6,293 nt of DNA from Planctomycetota bacterium (lineage in GTDB: Bacteria; Planctomycetota; UBA1135; UBA2386): contig JAEUHU010000341.1 of NCBI GenBank assembly GCA_016793305.1, forward strand, positions 1 to 6,293, read 5' to 3'. Positions 1 to 5,904 of the stretch are shown here, piece after piece. How positions within the stretch are numbered: position 1 is the first letter of the stretch; every line of letters starts with the position of its first letter. The notes under the pieces were generated by a model, which ran no database searches, was not told the origin of the DNA, and was given only the letters and a program-made list of their open reading frames with translations. The position numbers were made by a program, and so were the translations under genes.

Positions 1-1257
1 TTGCTCGAACGACAGGCCGGCTCCCTTTGCGTGCGCGGGTGGCCGGACTTCCTGCGACCGCCGCACGACCTGCAGAGCACCGACGACGGCACCCTGCGCG
101 CCCCGCTGTCGGCGCGGGCCCGGGTGCGTCGCCAGTTGCTGGCAGCGGGGGCCCCGTTCGTCGACCTGCTGACACCGGCCCCGCTCGAGCCGGACGAACG
201 GCCGCACGCGGTCGAACCGGCGCCGCCGGCCCTCGCCACCTGGCTGGCACACGGCGGCCAGGGCGTGCTGGTCGGGCTCGGCGACGGCGCCGCGGTCGAC
301 TTCGTGCTGGCGGCAGTGCGCCACACCGGGGCCCGCACGCTGCTGCTGGTGCGCGACTCGGGCGCCGAACTGCGCTGGCAGGCGGCGCTGCGCGAACGGC
401 CGGGCACGGCGGCGATCGACGTCGTGGTCGTCGGCCGCGCCCTGCACGAACTCGCCACGCGGCCGCCGCGCCACGACCTGCTGGTGGTGCTGCAGCCCGA
501 ACTGCTGCCGGCCTCTTCCCTGACGGCGGCGCTGGCAGGGTTGGCACCGGCGCACGTGCTGGCGTTGGTCGACCATGCGACCCCGGCCCTGCTGGCGATC
601 ACCGCGTGGGCTGGCCCGCTGCTGCTGGTCGCCGACCGCGGCGGGGGCAGCGCACGGCTCGAGCTGCACCTGCCGCTCGCCGCCGACGAACGCACGGCGT
701 ACGAGCGCGCGTTCCACGAGTTCCTGTGCGGCTACGACGCGTTCGTGGCGCTGCGGCCGAACGCCGGCTTCGGCACCTTCGTGCAGGAGGCGCGGCGGCA
801 TCCCGGGTGGCGGCCGTCGCTGCTGGCCTGGCATCGCGCGCGGGCGGTGGCGGCATGGAACGTGGCCAAGGCGGCGGTGTGCGGCGAACTGCTCGCGCTG
901 CATCGCGGGCAGGCGGTGCTGGTGTTCACGCCGGATCGCGGCAGCGCCTACGCGATCGCGCGCGAGCACCTGGTGGCGCCGCTGACCGCCGAGTTGGGCA
1001 AGCGCGAACGGGCGGCGCTGCTGGCGGCGTTCGCGCGGCGCGACCTGCGGGTGTTGGTCGGCCCGCGCCTGCTCGAACTCGGCGTCGCGGCCGGCACCGC
1101 CGACGTCGGCATCGTCGTGGGCGGAGGGTTCGGTCGCGGCGATCGGCGGGCGCGCTTCGACCGCGTCGGCGCCCACGGGATCGTCTACGAACTGGTCGCC
1201 GCGGACACCGTCGAGGTCGGCCGGGCGCGGCGCTTCGCAGCGGAGCTCGGGCGGTGA
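1..1257 (+). CDS. XPB-like SF2 helicase homologue with degenerate ATPase motifs (probable pseudohelicase)
   Basis: The 418-residue protein follows the layout of XPB-type superfamily 2 helicases. Residues ~6-56 resemble the N-terminal damage-recognition domain, ending in a 'RAPL...LLAAGAPFVD' stretch. RecA-like lobe 1 covers ~75-225 and lobe 2 ~280-418. Lobe 2 is easy to recognise: 'AVLVFTPDRGSAYAIARE' (305-322, motif IV), 'LTAELGKRER', 'VLVGPRLLELGV' (351-362, motif V) and the XPB-like tail 'YELVAADTVEVGRARR'. The chemistry is missing. The Walker A slot reads LGDGAAV (93-99) with no GKT. The DEAH slot reads LQPE (164-167). Motif VI reads FDRVGAHG (386-393), without the QRxGRxxR arginines. The frame is intact and strongly coding, so this looks like a retained protein and not decay. 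It overlaps the downstream Bax1-like nuclease gene by 4 bp. The TTG at base 1 is a possible start, since the N-terminal domain seems nearly complete, but the gene could begin upstream. Comparisons are to the family pattern from memory. XPB homology is fairly sure; loss of ATPase is inferred. Confidence 0.8.
   Translation: MLERQAGSLCVRGWPDFLRPPHDLQSTDDGTLRAPLSARARVRRQLLAAGAPFVDLLTPAPLEPDERPHAVEPAPPALATWLAHGGQGVLVGLGDGAAVDFVLAAVRHTGARTLLLVRDSGAELRWQAALRERPGTAAIDVVVVGRALHELATRPPRHDLLVVLQPELLPASSLTAALAGLAPAHVLALVDHATPALLAITAWAGPLLLVADRGGGSARLELHLPLAADERTAYERAFHEFLCGYDAFVALRPNAGFGTFVQEARRHPGWRPSLLAWHRARAVAAWNVAKAAVCGELLALHRGQAVLVFTPDRGSAYAIAREHLVAPLTAELGKRERAALLAAFARRDLRVLVGPRLLELGVAAGTADVGIVVGGGFGRGDRRARFDRVGAHGIVYELVAADTVEVGRARRFAAELGR
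1254..1257 (+). other. GTGA stop/start overlap coupling the helicase-like and nuclease genes
   Basis: The stop TGA of the XPB-like gene (1255-1257) shares two bases with the GTG start of the Bax1-like gene (1254-1256). Such overlaps usually mean translational coupling, and here they support co-production of the two partners. No separate ribosome-binding site is obvious in the preceding bases. Confidence 0.7.
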
Positions 1258-2534
1258 CGCGGGTGTCGGCGGACAGGCCGCAACCGGCCGGACGCGGTCC
1301 GTCGAGCGCGTGTTCCTCGAGGGGGCTCGCCGCGGACGCCGTGCCGTGCACGTTGGTCGACGGCGAACTGCTGCCCGACTGGCTCGCGAACGCGGACACG
1401 CCGTGGTTGCGCGAGCTGCTGCTGCAGGCCGCGGCGTTCGCCGGGCGACCGTTCGCCGACCTGGCGGCGGCGTGGCGGCAGCACGACGTGCCGCCGCGGG
1501 CCGGTGTGCGGTGGACGGCGGTGCTCGCGACGCTGCGCGACCTGGTGCTGCCGCGCCGGGCGATGGTCGGCGAGGGGCGTGTGCACGAACTGCGTCGCGT
1601 CGTGTTCGCGGCGGTGGCGCGTGGTGCGACCCGCGCCGAAGCGCTCGCCGCCGGCGCCGCCGCCAGCGGGATCGCGGCCGACGCCGTCGCGGCACGCCTG
1701 TTCGCCGACCTCGGCGCGCAGCGCGCCGTGCGCTGGCCGCCCGGGCTCGATCCGGATCGGTTGCGGCGGGCGACCAACGGCCGCTTCGCGCAGGCGCTGC
1801 TCACCACCGCGACCGCCGCCGAACTCGAACTGCACGGCCAGAGCCGCACCGTGCTGCGCACCGCGTGGCTGCACGGCGCGTCGTTCCGGTTCGTCGGTGG
1901 CGACGCCGACGGCGCCCGACTCGCCTGGCTGCCCGCACCCGGGGACGCGCGCGCCGGTCGCCGCCTCGCCGGGCTGCTGCCGGTGCTCGGCCTGGCGCGC
2001 CGCTTCGTGCTGCGGGCCGCGTGCCGCTGGCGCGGTCGTCGCGGCACCCTGGTGTTGTCGTCGCTCGACGCGCTGCCGGTCGGCGAGCCGTCGGCGCCGT
2101 TCGACAGCCGGCTCGAAGCCGCGGTCGCGGCGCGGTTGTGCACGGAGCTGTCCGGCTTCGAACTGGTGCGCGAGCCGGCCCCGCTGCCGCTCGGCGATGG
2201 ACTCGCGTTCCCCGACTTCGCGCTGCGGCCGCGCGCGGGCGCGAGCCACGCGGCGGCGAACGCGGACACGGGCGCCTCGTGGTGGGGCGAGGCCAGGTAC
2301 TGCGAACGGCTCGCCGAGCCGTCGTGGTGGATCGAACTCGCCGGCCTGCGCGATCCGCGGGCACTCGCCGGCAAGGTCGCACTGCTCGAGCGGGAGGTTC
2401 GCTACCTGCTGTGCGTGCCGCGTGCGCGTTGCCCGGAAGCGCTCGCCGGCCACGCGCGGGTCGTGCCGTTCGGGCGCGGGCCGCGTGGCATCGCCGAGCT
2501 GGTGGCCGGCGTGCGGCGCGTCGTCGTCGCCTGA
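1254..2534 (+). CDS. Bax1-like (DUF790 family) PD-(D/E)XK nuclease, XPB partner
   Basis: The 426-residue protein matches the Bax1/DUF790 family, the nuclease partner of archaeal XPB in DNA repair. The N-terminal family signature is 'LVDGELLPDWLANADTPWLREL' in outline (34-55). A middle region follows (NGRFAQALLTTATAAELEL, 175-193, then 'RRLAGLLPVLGLARRFVLRA'). The C-terminal nuclease fold carries candidate catalytic residues E288 (in FDSRLE), D321 (in FPDF), E361 (in IELAG) and K374 (in LAGKV), which is the order expected of PD-(D/E)XK enzymes. After the core comes 'EVRYLLCVPRARCPE', as in the family. The stretch between D321 and E361 is longer than I expect, with a Trp-rich piece at 342-359. 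The GTG start at 1254 overlaps the upstream stop (GTGA), implying translational coupling. The first ~30 residues look non-conserved, so GTG 1341 (397 aa) is an alternative start. Family assignment is fairly sure; nuclease activity and binding to the upstream protein are inferred. Confidence 0.85.
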   Translation: MTRVSADRPQPAGRGPSSACSSRGLAADAVPCTLVDGELLPDWLANADTPWLRELLLQAAAFAGRPFADLAAAWRQHDVPPRAGVRWTAVLATLRDLVLPRRAMVGEGRVHELRRVVFAAVARGATRAEALAAGAAASGIAADAVAARLFADLGAQRAVRWPPGLDPDRLRRATNGRFAQALLTTATAAELELHGQSRTVLRTAWLHGASFRFVGGDADGARLAWLPAPGDARAGRRLAGLLPVLGLARRFVLRAACRWRGRRGTLVLSSLDALPVGEPSAPFDSRLEAAVAARLCTELSGFELVREPAPLPLGDGLAFPDFALRPRAGASHAAANADTGASWWGEARYCERLAEPSWWIELAGLRDPRALAGKVALLEREVRYLLCVPRARCPEALAGHARVVPFGRGPRGIAELVAGVRRVVVA

Positions 2535-2622
2535 CCGCGTGCTGCGCGCGGCTGTTTGCGCCGGCCTCGCGTCGATGCTGCGCACGCAGCCGCAACGGGT
2601 CCAGCGGGAGCGCGGGGCCGTG
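2535..2622. other. Convergent intergenic gap with a small hairpin
   Basis: This 88-base gap lies between the 3' ends of the nuclease gene (plus) and the glycosyltransferase gene (minus). It holds one 5-bp stem, GCTGC (2577-2581) with GCAGC (2586-2590), loop GCAC. No T-tract follows on either strand, so a classical intrinsic terminator is not shown. No gene is seen in it. Confidence 0.45.
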
Positions 2623-2629
2623 CTACGGC
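2617..2629 (-). terminator. Short hairpin across the glycosyltransferase stop codon (weak terminator candidate)
   Basis: GCCGT (2617-2621), loop GCT, ACGGC (2625-2629) forms a perfect 5-bp stem that includes the TAG stop of the minus-strand gene (2623-2625). There is no U-rich tail. In DNA this GC-rich, short stems arise often by chance, so the call is tentative. Confidence 0.25.
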
Positions 2630-3207
2630 ACGAGCTGGGCTCGCGGGGTGCTCGGGCGACCGGGTTGCGCGTCCGGATTGCGCGCCGCGAACAGCGCCTT
2701 GTCGTGCGCCCACGACGCGCGCTGCTTGCCGTAGGTGTCGTCGTGCGGGGCGCCCTTCGTCCAATGGTGGTGCAGCAGCTTCGCCTGCGGCACGTAGTGC
2801 AGCTCGCCGCGTTGCCGCGCGCGCAGCGTCAGCTCGGTGTCGGCGAAGTTGTGGATGTAGCCCGCGTAGAAGTTCTCGAGCAGGTAGTCGCGGTGGCAGT
2901 ACGGCACACAGGCGAGGTCGCCGTCCTGGATCCCGTCGGCCGGGAAGCACAAGCCGCCGCGCTCGAGCCAGGTCGCGTGCAGCGCTTCGATGCAGCCCGG
3001 CAGCACTTCCATGTCGTCGTTGAGGCACATCACCGGTCCCTTCGCGGCGGCGCGCGCCAACCTCAGCGTCGGGGCGGTGGCTCCCGCGGCCGGCTCGAAG
3101 CACAGCGAGACGATCACCGGCAGCGTGCAGTTCTGCTGCAGGCTCTGCAGGCAGAGGTGCAGTCGTTCGTGCCGCTCCGGCGTGGTGGGGATGAGGATGG
3201 TGGTCAT
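2623..3207 (-). CDS. Compact GT2-type (GT-A fold) glycosyltransferase
   Basis: This 194-residue protein looks like a small family 2 glycosyltransferase, which transfers a sugar from a nucleotide-sugar donor. It opens with the first strand and nucleotide-binding start 'ILIPTTPERHERLHLCLQSL' (4-23). The DXD-like metal/donor motif lies in 'CLNDDMEVLPG' (61-71, with D64, D65, E67). 'NFADTELTLRARQRGE' (120-135) holds D123/E125 as candidate catalytic-base region, and 'LLHHHW' (144-149) matches the late His seen in many GT-A enzymes. No membrane segment or signal peptide is visible, so it is probably cytoplasmic or peripheral. It is short for GT2 proteins but has all core elements, so it appears complete. 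The ATG at 3207 is the natural start; the bases before it contain no strong Shine-Dalgarno site. It is divergent from the membrane protein gene and convergent with the nuclease gene. Donor and acceptor are unknown. Confidence 0.8.
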   Translation of the reverse strand: MTTILIPTTPERHERLHLCLQSLQQNCTLPVIVSLCFEPAAGATAPTLRLARAAAKGPVMCLNDDMEVLPGCIEALHATWLERGGLCFPADGIQDGDLACVPYCHRDYLLENFYAGYIHNFADTELTLRARQRGELHYVPQAKLLHHHWTKGAPHDDTYGKQRASWAHDKALFAARNPDAQPGRPSTPRAQLVP

Positions 3208-3483
3208 GAGCGCGGGAGCTGCGGCGGCTGGCCGAGCCGCTCGGGGAGGGGACGGAACGGGGCGACGGAGGAGCCTCTCGAGAGGGGCCTTCGATCCCAG
3301 ACGTCGGTCCTATCGGCGAGATGGCGTCCTGCCTTGACGTTGCACCTCCTGGACGAGGTCGTGCGGAGTCGGCAGAGTGCCGGCGCAGGTCCTGGGTGGT
3401 CCGGGACCATGACTCGTGTCCCGCGCGCACGCGGTGCGTCGTCGTCCGCGCGCGGCTCCGGGCCGGCATCCGCCCATACTCCG
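3208..3483. other. Intergenic region between divergent genes
   Basis: These ~276 bases separate the starts of the glycosyltransferase (minus) and membrane protein (plus), so promoters for both should lie here. I see a TTGACG resembling a -35 element at 3334-3339 on the plus strand, but no acceptable -10 about 17 bases later. A 12-bp palindrome lies at 3274-3285. If the membrane protein starts at ATG 3409, the gap shortens to about 200 bases. No convincing small gene was found. Confidence 0.5.
3274..3285. repeat. 12-bp perfect palindrome CCTCTCGAGAGG in the divergent gap
   Basis: CCTCTCGAGAGG reads the same on both strands. It lies ~70 bases upstream of the glycosyltransferase start, a position suited to a dimeric regulator binding site serving one or both divergent genes. 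There is no second copy in the window to support that role, and chance remains possible. Confidence 0.4.
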
Positions 3484-4695
3484 ATGTCCAGAGAGCCGCT
3501 CCCGAGGCCCGCTGCCTCGGCGCCGAATCCGCTCGCAGCGGCCCTGCCGTTCGCCCTGCTGGCGCTGGCCTTCTGCGCCGAGGTGTGGGGCCGCGCCAGC
3601 GCGGTCTCGTCACCGGCGCGGCTCGAGGAGGAACTGTGGATCGGGCAGCCCGGGCTGCAGCCGATGTACGACCAGCCACCGTTCCGCTATCGCGTCCTGT
3701 TCCGCGTCATCGTCGACGCGGTGACGGCGGCGCTCGGCGGGGGCGAACAGGGCTTCGCCCACGGCGGCCCGGTGTTCTGGCAGGTGTTCCTGCTGGCCAG
3801 CGCCGTGGCCTGGCTGCTGGCACTCGCGGGCGTGCGGGCACTGCTGCGCACGGTCGGACTGCGTGGCTGGCAGACGGCGGTGGGCGCGATCGCGTTCGTC
3901 GCCGCCTTTCCCGTGATCCACGCCTACGGCTTCCCGACCCATACGCGCGAGGATCCGCTGGCCTACGCCTGCATGACGTGGGGCCTGGTGTTCTGGCTGC
4001 GGGGTGCCCTGGTGCCGTTCGTGCTGACCGCCATGGTCGGCGTCGCGACGCGCGAGACGTTGCTGACCCTGGCGATCGTGCACGTCGTGAGCGGTCCCGC
4101 GCCGCAGCGGTGGGGGCGCCTGCTGCACATCGCGCCGATCGTCCTGGTGGCGATCGCCGTTCGACTCGGCATGGGCTGGGAACGTCACTCGCTGGCGAGT
4201 TCGCTCGACAACCTGCAGAGCTGGAAGGAGACCGTGCTGTGCCTGGCGCTGGCGTTCGGCTGCCTGTGGCCGCATGCGCTGCAGGCCCTGAACGCGCGCG
4301 CGCCGGCGGCGGAACCGTTGCTGCGGCGACTGCAGGACACGTGGCGCATCGTGCTGCCCCTGACGCTGCTCAGCGTGCTGGTGGGAGGGATCATGCGCGA
4401 GATGCGCCTGATGTTCCTGATCGCGCCGTGGGCGCTCGTCTTCGCGACCCGCGGTGCCGTGCTCGGCCGCACGGAACGGCAATGCCGCTCCGCGGTGCTC
4501 GTCGGGGCTGGAGCGCTGGTGGCAGCGCTCGTCGTGCCGTGGTGGCGCTCGGACGCGGCGTGGGCCGGCGGCGACGGGGCGGGAGCGGTGTATGGACGGC
4601 CGTCGTGGCTGTTGCTGGCGGCGTGGCATGGCGCTGCGGTTGCCTGGGCTTGCTGGCCACGGCGTCGGGCAGGCGGCACGACCCTGGTGGAGTGA
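3484..4695 (+). CDS. Polytopic integral membrane protein, function unknown (possibly GT-C-like)
   Basis: The ~403-residue protein is mostly hydrophobic helices, roughly at residues 17-36, 98-118, 131-148, 160-185, 213-228, 249-266, 287-303, 307-323, 335-353 and 373-391, so about ten membrane spans in the inner membrane. A large soluble loop after the first helix holds 'QPPFRYRVLFR' (64-74). Charged motifs at helix edges include THTREDPLAY (152-161), ATRETLL (188-194) and MREMRLMFL (304-312). Such R/E-containing edges after a long first loop recall multi-spanning sugar-transferring or polymerising proteins, but I do not recognise the family securely and assign no reaction. I chose ATG 3484 because the residues before it (from ATG 3409, which would give 428 aa) are Arg/Ser/Ala-rich and look non-coding; neither start has a clear ribosome-binding site. 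It is divergent from a GT2-type gene, which weakly hints at surface glycan work. Confidence 0.75.
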   Translation: MSREPLPRPAASAPNPLAAALPFALLALAFCAEVWGRASAVSSPARLEEELWIGQPGLQPMYDQPPFRYRVLFRVIVDAVTAALGGGEQGFAHGGPVFWQVFLLASAVAWLLALAGVRALLRTVGLRGWQTAVGAIAFVAAFPVIHAYGFPTHTREDPLAYACMTWGLVFWLRGALVPFVLTAMVGVATRETLLTLAIVHVVSGPAPQRWGRLLHIAPIVLVAIAVRLGMGWERHSLASSLDNLQSWKETVLCLALAFGCLWPHALQALNARAPAAEPLLRRLQDTWRIVLPLTLLSVLVGGIMREMRLMFLIAPWALVFATRGAVLGRTERQCRSAVLVGAGALVAALVVPWWRSDAAWAGGDGAGAVYGRPSWLLLAAWHGAAVAWACWPRRRAGGTTLVE

Positions 4696-4808
4696 GGCTT
4701 GCGGCGCGCAGGACCGGCACGCTACGCACAGCCGCCCGCTACACGCCTCAGCTCGCGCCCGAGATCGTGGATGGCGTTCTCAGGCCGCCGCGCCGCGGCG
4801 GGCAAGCC

Positions 4809-5135
4809 ATGGACACGCGCAAGATCAAGCAGCAGCTCCTCGACCTGCGGTGCCTACTGCAGGCCCGCCGTCAGCGCCTCGACCGCCATCTGCACCATCG
4901 CGACGAGCCGCTGTCGGCCGACAGCGAGGAGCGCGCGAGCGAGTTGCAGAACCGCGAGACCCTGCACGAACTCGACGACGGCGCCACCGTCGAGCTGGGC
5001 CAGATCGAGCGAGCGCTGGCCCGCATCGAGCGCGGCGATTTCGGCACCTGCGAACAGTGTCGCGGTCGGATCGGCGAAGCCCGGCTCGAGCTGCTGCCGT
5101 TCGCCAGCCGCTGTGCGCGCTGCGCCGGCGGCTGA
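4809..5135 (+). CDS. DksA/TraR-type C4 zinc-finger protein
   Basis: This 108-residue protein has the two-part plan of the TraR/DksA family, which includes proteins that bind RNA polymerase in its secondary channel and alter promoter choice. Residues ~4-76 form a charged helical hairpin (coiled coil), with the turn near 'DEPLSADSEERASE' (32-45). The second part is the zinc finger: C81 and C84 (TCEQC), then C102 and C105 (RCARC), preceded by the family's 'ARIERGDFGTC' and 'ARLELLPFA' stretches. The E. coli DksA tip motif DxxDxA is not present as such; ADSEERA occupies that place, so function cannot be assumed to match DksA. The ATG at 4809 gives the usual length of short family members; its upstream bases (GGCGGGC) are a poor ribosome-binding site. 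It lies 113 bases after the membrane protein gene on the same strand and is followed by three hairpins. Family assignment is confident. Confidence 0.88.
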   Translation: MDTRKIKQQLLDLRCLLQARRQRLDRHLHHRDEPLSADSEERASELQNRETLHELDDGATVELGQIERALARIERGDFGTCEQCRGRIGEARLELLPFASRCARCAGG

Positions 5136-5164
5136 CGTGGCGCCCGACACCGAGTGCGTAGGGA

Positions 5165-5218
5165 CCGCTGCTTCGGCAGTGGCTAGGCTGCCCGCAGCCT
5201 CGGTGGCCTCGTACCACC
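5165..5218 (+). promoter_or_regulatory. Three tandem RNA hairpins between the DksA-like gene and the barrel lipoprotein gene
   Basis: Hairpin 1 is 5165-5182: CCGCTGC, loop TTCG, GCAGTGG, a 7-bp stem with one G-U pair and a stabilising cUUCGg tetraloop. Hairpin 2 is 5185-5200: AGGCTG, loop CCCG, CAGCCT. Hairpin 3 is 5202-5218: GGTGG, 7-base loop, CCACC. They sit almost end to end in a 120-base gap. No U-run follows, so they may be a Rho-aided or structured 3' end for the DksA-like transcript, an mRNA stabiliser, or a 5' leader of the barrel gene, whose Shine-Dalgarno site starts 26 bases later. Pairing is read directly; function is inferred. Confidence 0.6.
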
Positions 5219-5243
5219 TGCCCAAGGTCACAGGACGCAAGCC

Positions 5244-5248
5244 AGGAG
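5244..5248 (+). promoter_or_regulatory. Shine-Dalgarno site AGGAG of the barrel lipoprotein gene
   Basis: AGGAG lies seven bases before the ATG at 5256. It is the clearest ribosome-binding site in the window and fixes the start of the lipoprotein gene, which is confirmed by the signal peptide that follows directly. Confidence 0.8.
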
Positions 5249-5255
5249 TCCGGTC

Positions 5256-5816
5256 ATGCCCGCTCGTACCTTCTCTCCAACCCTAGGCATCCTCGGACTC
5301 GTCCTGCTGGCGGCATGCCAGGCTGCGCCGCCGAGGAAGTTCGCGCACGTCCGCATGTCCGTGTCCGACGTCGACTCGGACACCGCCGACGAAGTGGGCT
5401 ACTCCGAGGACGAGACCGAGGTGGCATGGGGCGTCGGCGTCGGCGGCCGATGGGGCGACCTCGTCGGTGCCGAGGTGGAGTACGACAACCTCGGCAAGTA
5501 CGAGTGGAGCAACGACACCGGCACGGACGTCGGCTCGTATCGGGTGCAGGGCGTGGCGGTCTCTGGCCTGCTCCACTACCCGATCCTCGGCAAGATCGAG
5601 GCCGTCGGCCGCGTCGGAGGCTTCCTCTGGCACCAGAAGTCGAAAGACGATGGCCAGCCCGACAACACCGACACCGGCGTGTCGCCGCTGGTTGGACTCG
5701 GGGTGCAGACCACACTGGCCGAGTCGCTGTGGGTGCGCCTCGAGTGGATGCGGATGACGGATGTCGACGACTACCCGTTCGACCAGTACGGCATCGCCTT
5801 CGGCTGGAACTTCTGA
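5256..5816 (+). CDS. Small outer-membrane beta-barrel lipoprotein (OmpA-like 8-strand type)
   Basis: The 186-residue precursor begins with a short basic N-region, a hydrophobic core (ILGLVLLAA) and a lipobox L18-A19-A20-C21, so signal peptidase II should cut before C21, which is then lipidated. Q22 at the +2 position does not signal inner-membrane retention by the enterobacterial rule. The rest alternates polar and hydrophobic residues in about eight strands: ~28-39, 54-67, 70-84, 95-111, 113-129, 141-155, 158-170 and 177-186. Loops are acidic (DVDSDTADE, SKDDGQPDNTDTG). The protein ends in 'YGIAFGWNF', a terminal Phe signature typical of barrels recognised by the BAM machinery. This resembles small OmpA-type or outer-membrane beta-barrel domains without a peptidoglycan-binding domain. 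It has its own good ribosome-binding site, a structured upstream region and a hairpin right after the stop, so it may be a separate transcript. Ligand or role is unknown. Confidence 0.8.
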   Translation: MPARTFSPTLGILGLVLLAACQAAPPRKFAHVRMSVSDVDSDTADEVGYSEDETEVAWGVGVGGRWGDLVGAEVEYDNLGKYEWSNDTGTDVGSYRVQGVAVSGLLHYPILGKIEAVGRVGGFLWHQKSKDDGQPDNTDTGVSPLVGLGVQTTLAESLWVRLEWMRMTDVDDYPFDQYGIAFGWNF

Positions 5817-5831
5817 CGAGGCGCCGCCTCG
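5817..5831 (+). terminator. Hairpin immediately after the barrel lipoprotein stop codon
   Basis: CGAGGC (5817-5822), loop GCC, GCCTCG (5826-5831) forms a perfect 6-bp stem directly after TGA (5814-5816). A second weaker stem follows, GAGCC (5836-5840) with GGCTC (5845-5849). Neither has a T-run behind it, so they may mark a 3' end without being a standard intrinsic terminator. Confidence 0.45.
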
Positions 5832-5904
5832 GGCGGAGCCATGGGGCTCGCCGACCACGAAGGCGTCGGTTGGGTGGATCAGGCTGCGGCAGTGCCATGC
5901 TCGC

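Noticed and set aside
1386..2270. A 15-bp direct repeat (GCGAACGCGGACACG at 1386-1400 and 2256-2270) coding for ANADT twice in the nuclease
   Set aside because: In sequence this GC-rich a repeat of that length within 6 kb is near chance expectation, and the two sites are in unrelated parts of the protein.
926..2374. Long minus-strand open frame (482 codons) opposite the helicase and nuclease genes
   Set aside because: Its product is Arg/Ser/Ala/Pro-rich with no domain, and it lies opposite two genes with clear homology; it is a product of high GC.
1185..2585. Second long minus-strand frame (466 codons) over the nuclease gene
   Set aside because: Composition is biased (Arg, Gln, Gly, His) and there is no recognisable motif; the plus-strand Bax1-like gene explains the region.
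3334..3339. TTGACG resembling a -35 promoter box on the plus strand
   Set aside because: No -10-like hexamer lies 16-18 bases downstream, so a promoter is not supported.
3344..3350. Perfect AGGAGGT on the minus strand in the divergent gap
   Set aside because: No start codon lies at suitable spacing after it, so it does not mark a gene.
3204..3410. 68-codon minus-strand frame whose TGA overlaps the glycosyltransferase ATG (ATGA)
   Set aside because: The overlap looks like coupling, but the product is a Pro/Arg-rich string without any fold or motif, and no ribosome-binding site precedes it. Chance is more likely.
3475..3480. CATACT as a -10 box just before ATG 3484
   Set aside because: There is no -35 partner, and the transcript would begin essentially at the start codon; too weak to claim.
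2402..3679. Minus-strand frame of 425 codons running across the glycosyltransferase gene
   Set aside because: It is in a different frame from the GT2-like protein, has a low-complexity product and crosses the membrane protein gene start.
3610..4629. Minus-strand frame of 339 codons opposite the membrane protein
   Set aside because: The product is His/Gln/Arg-rich and disordered, while the plus strand encodes regular hydrophobic helices.
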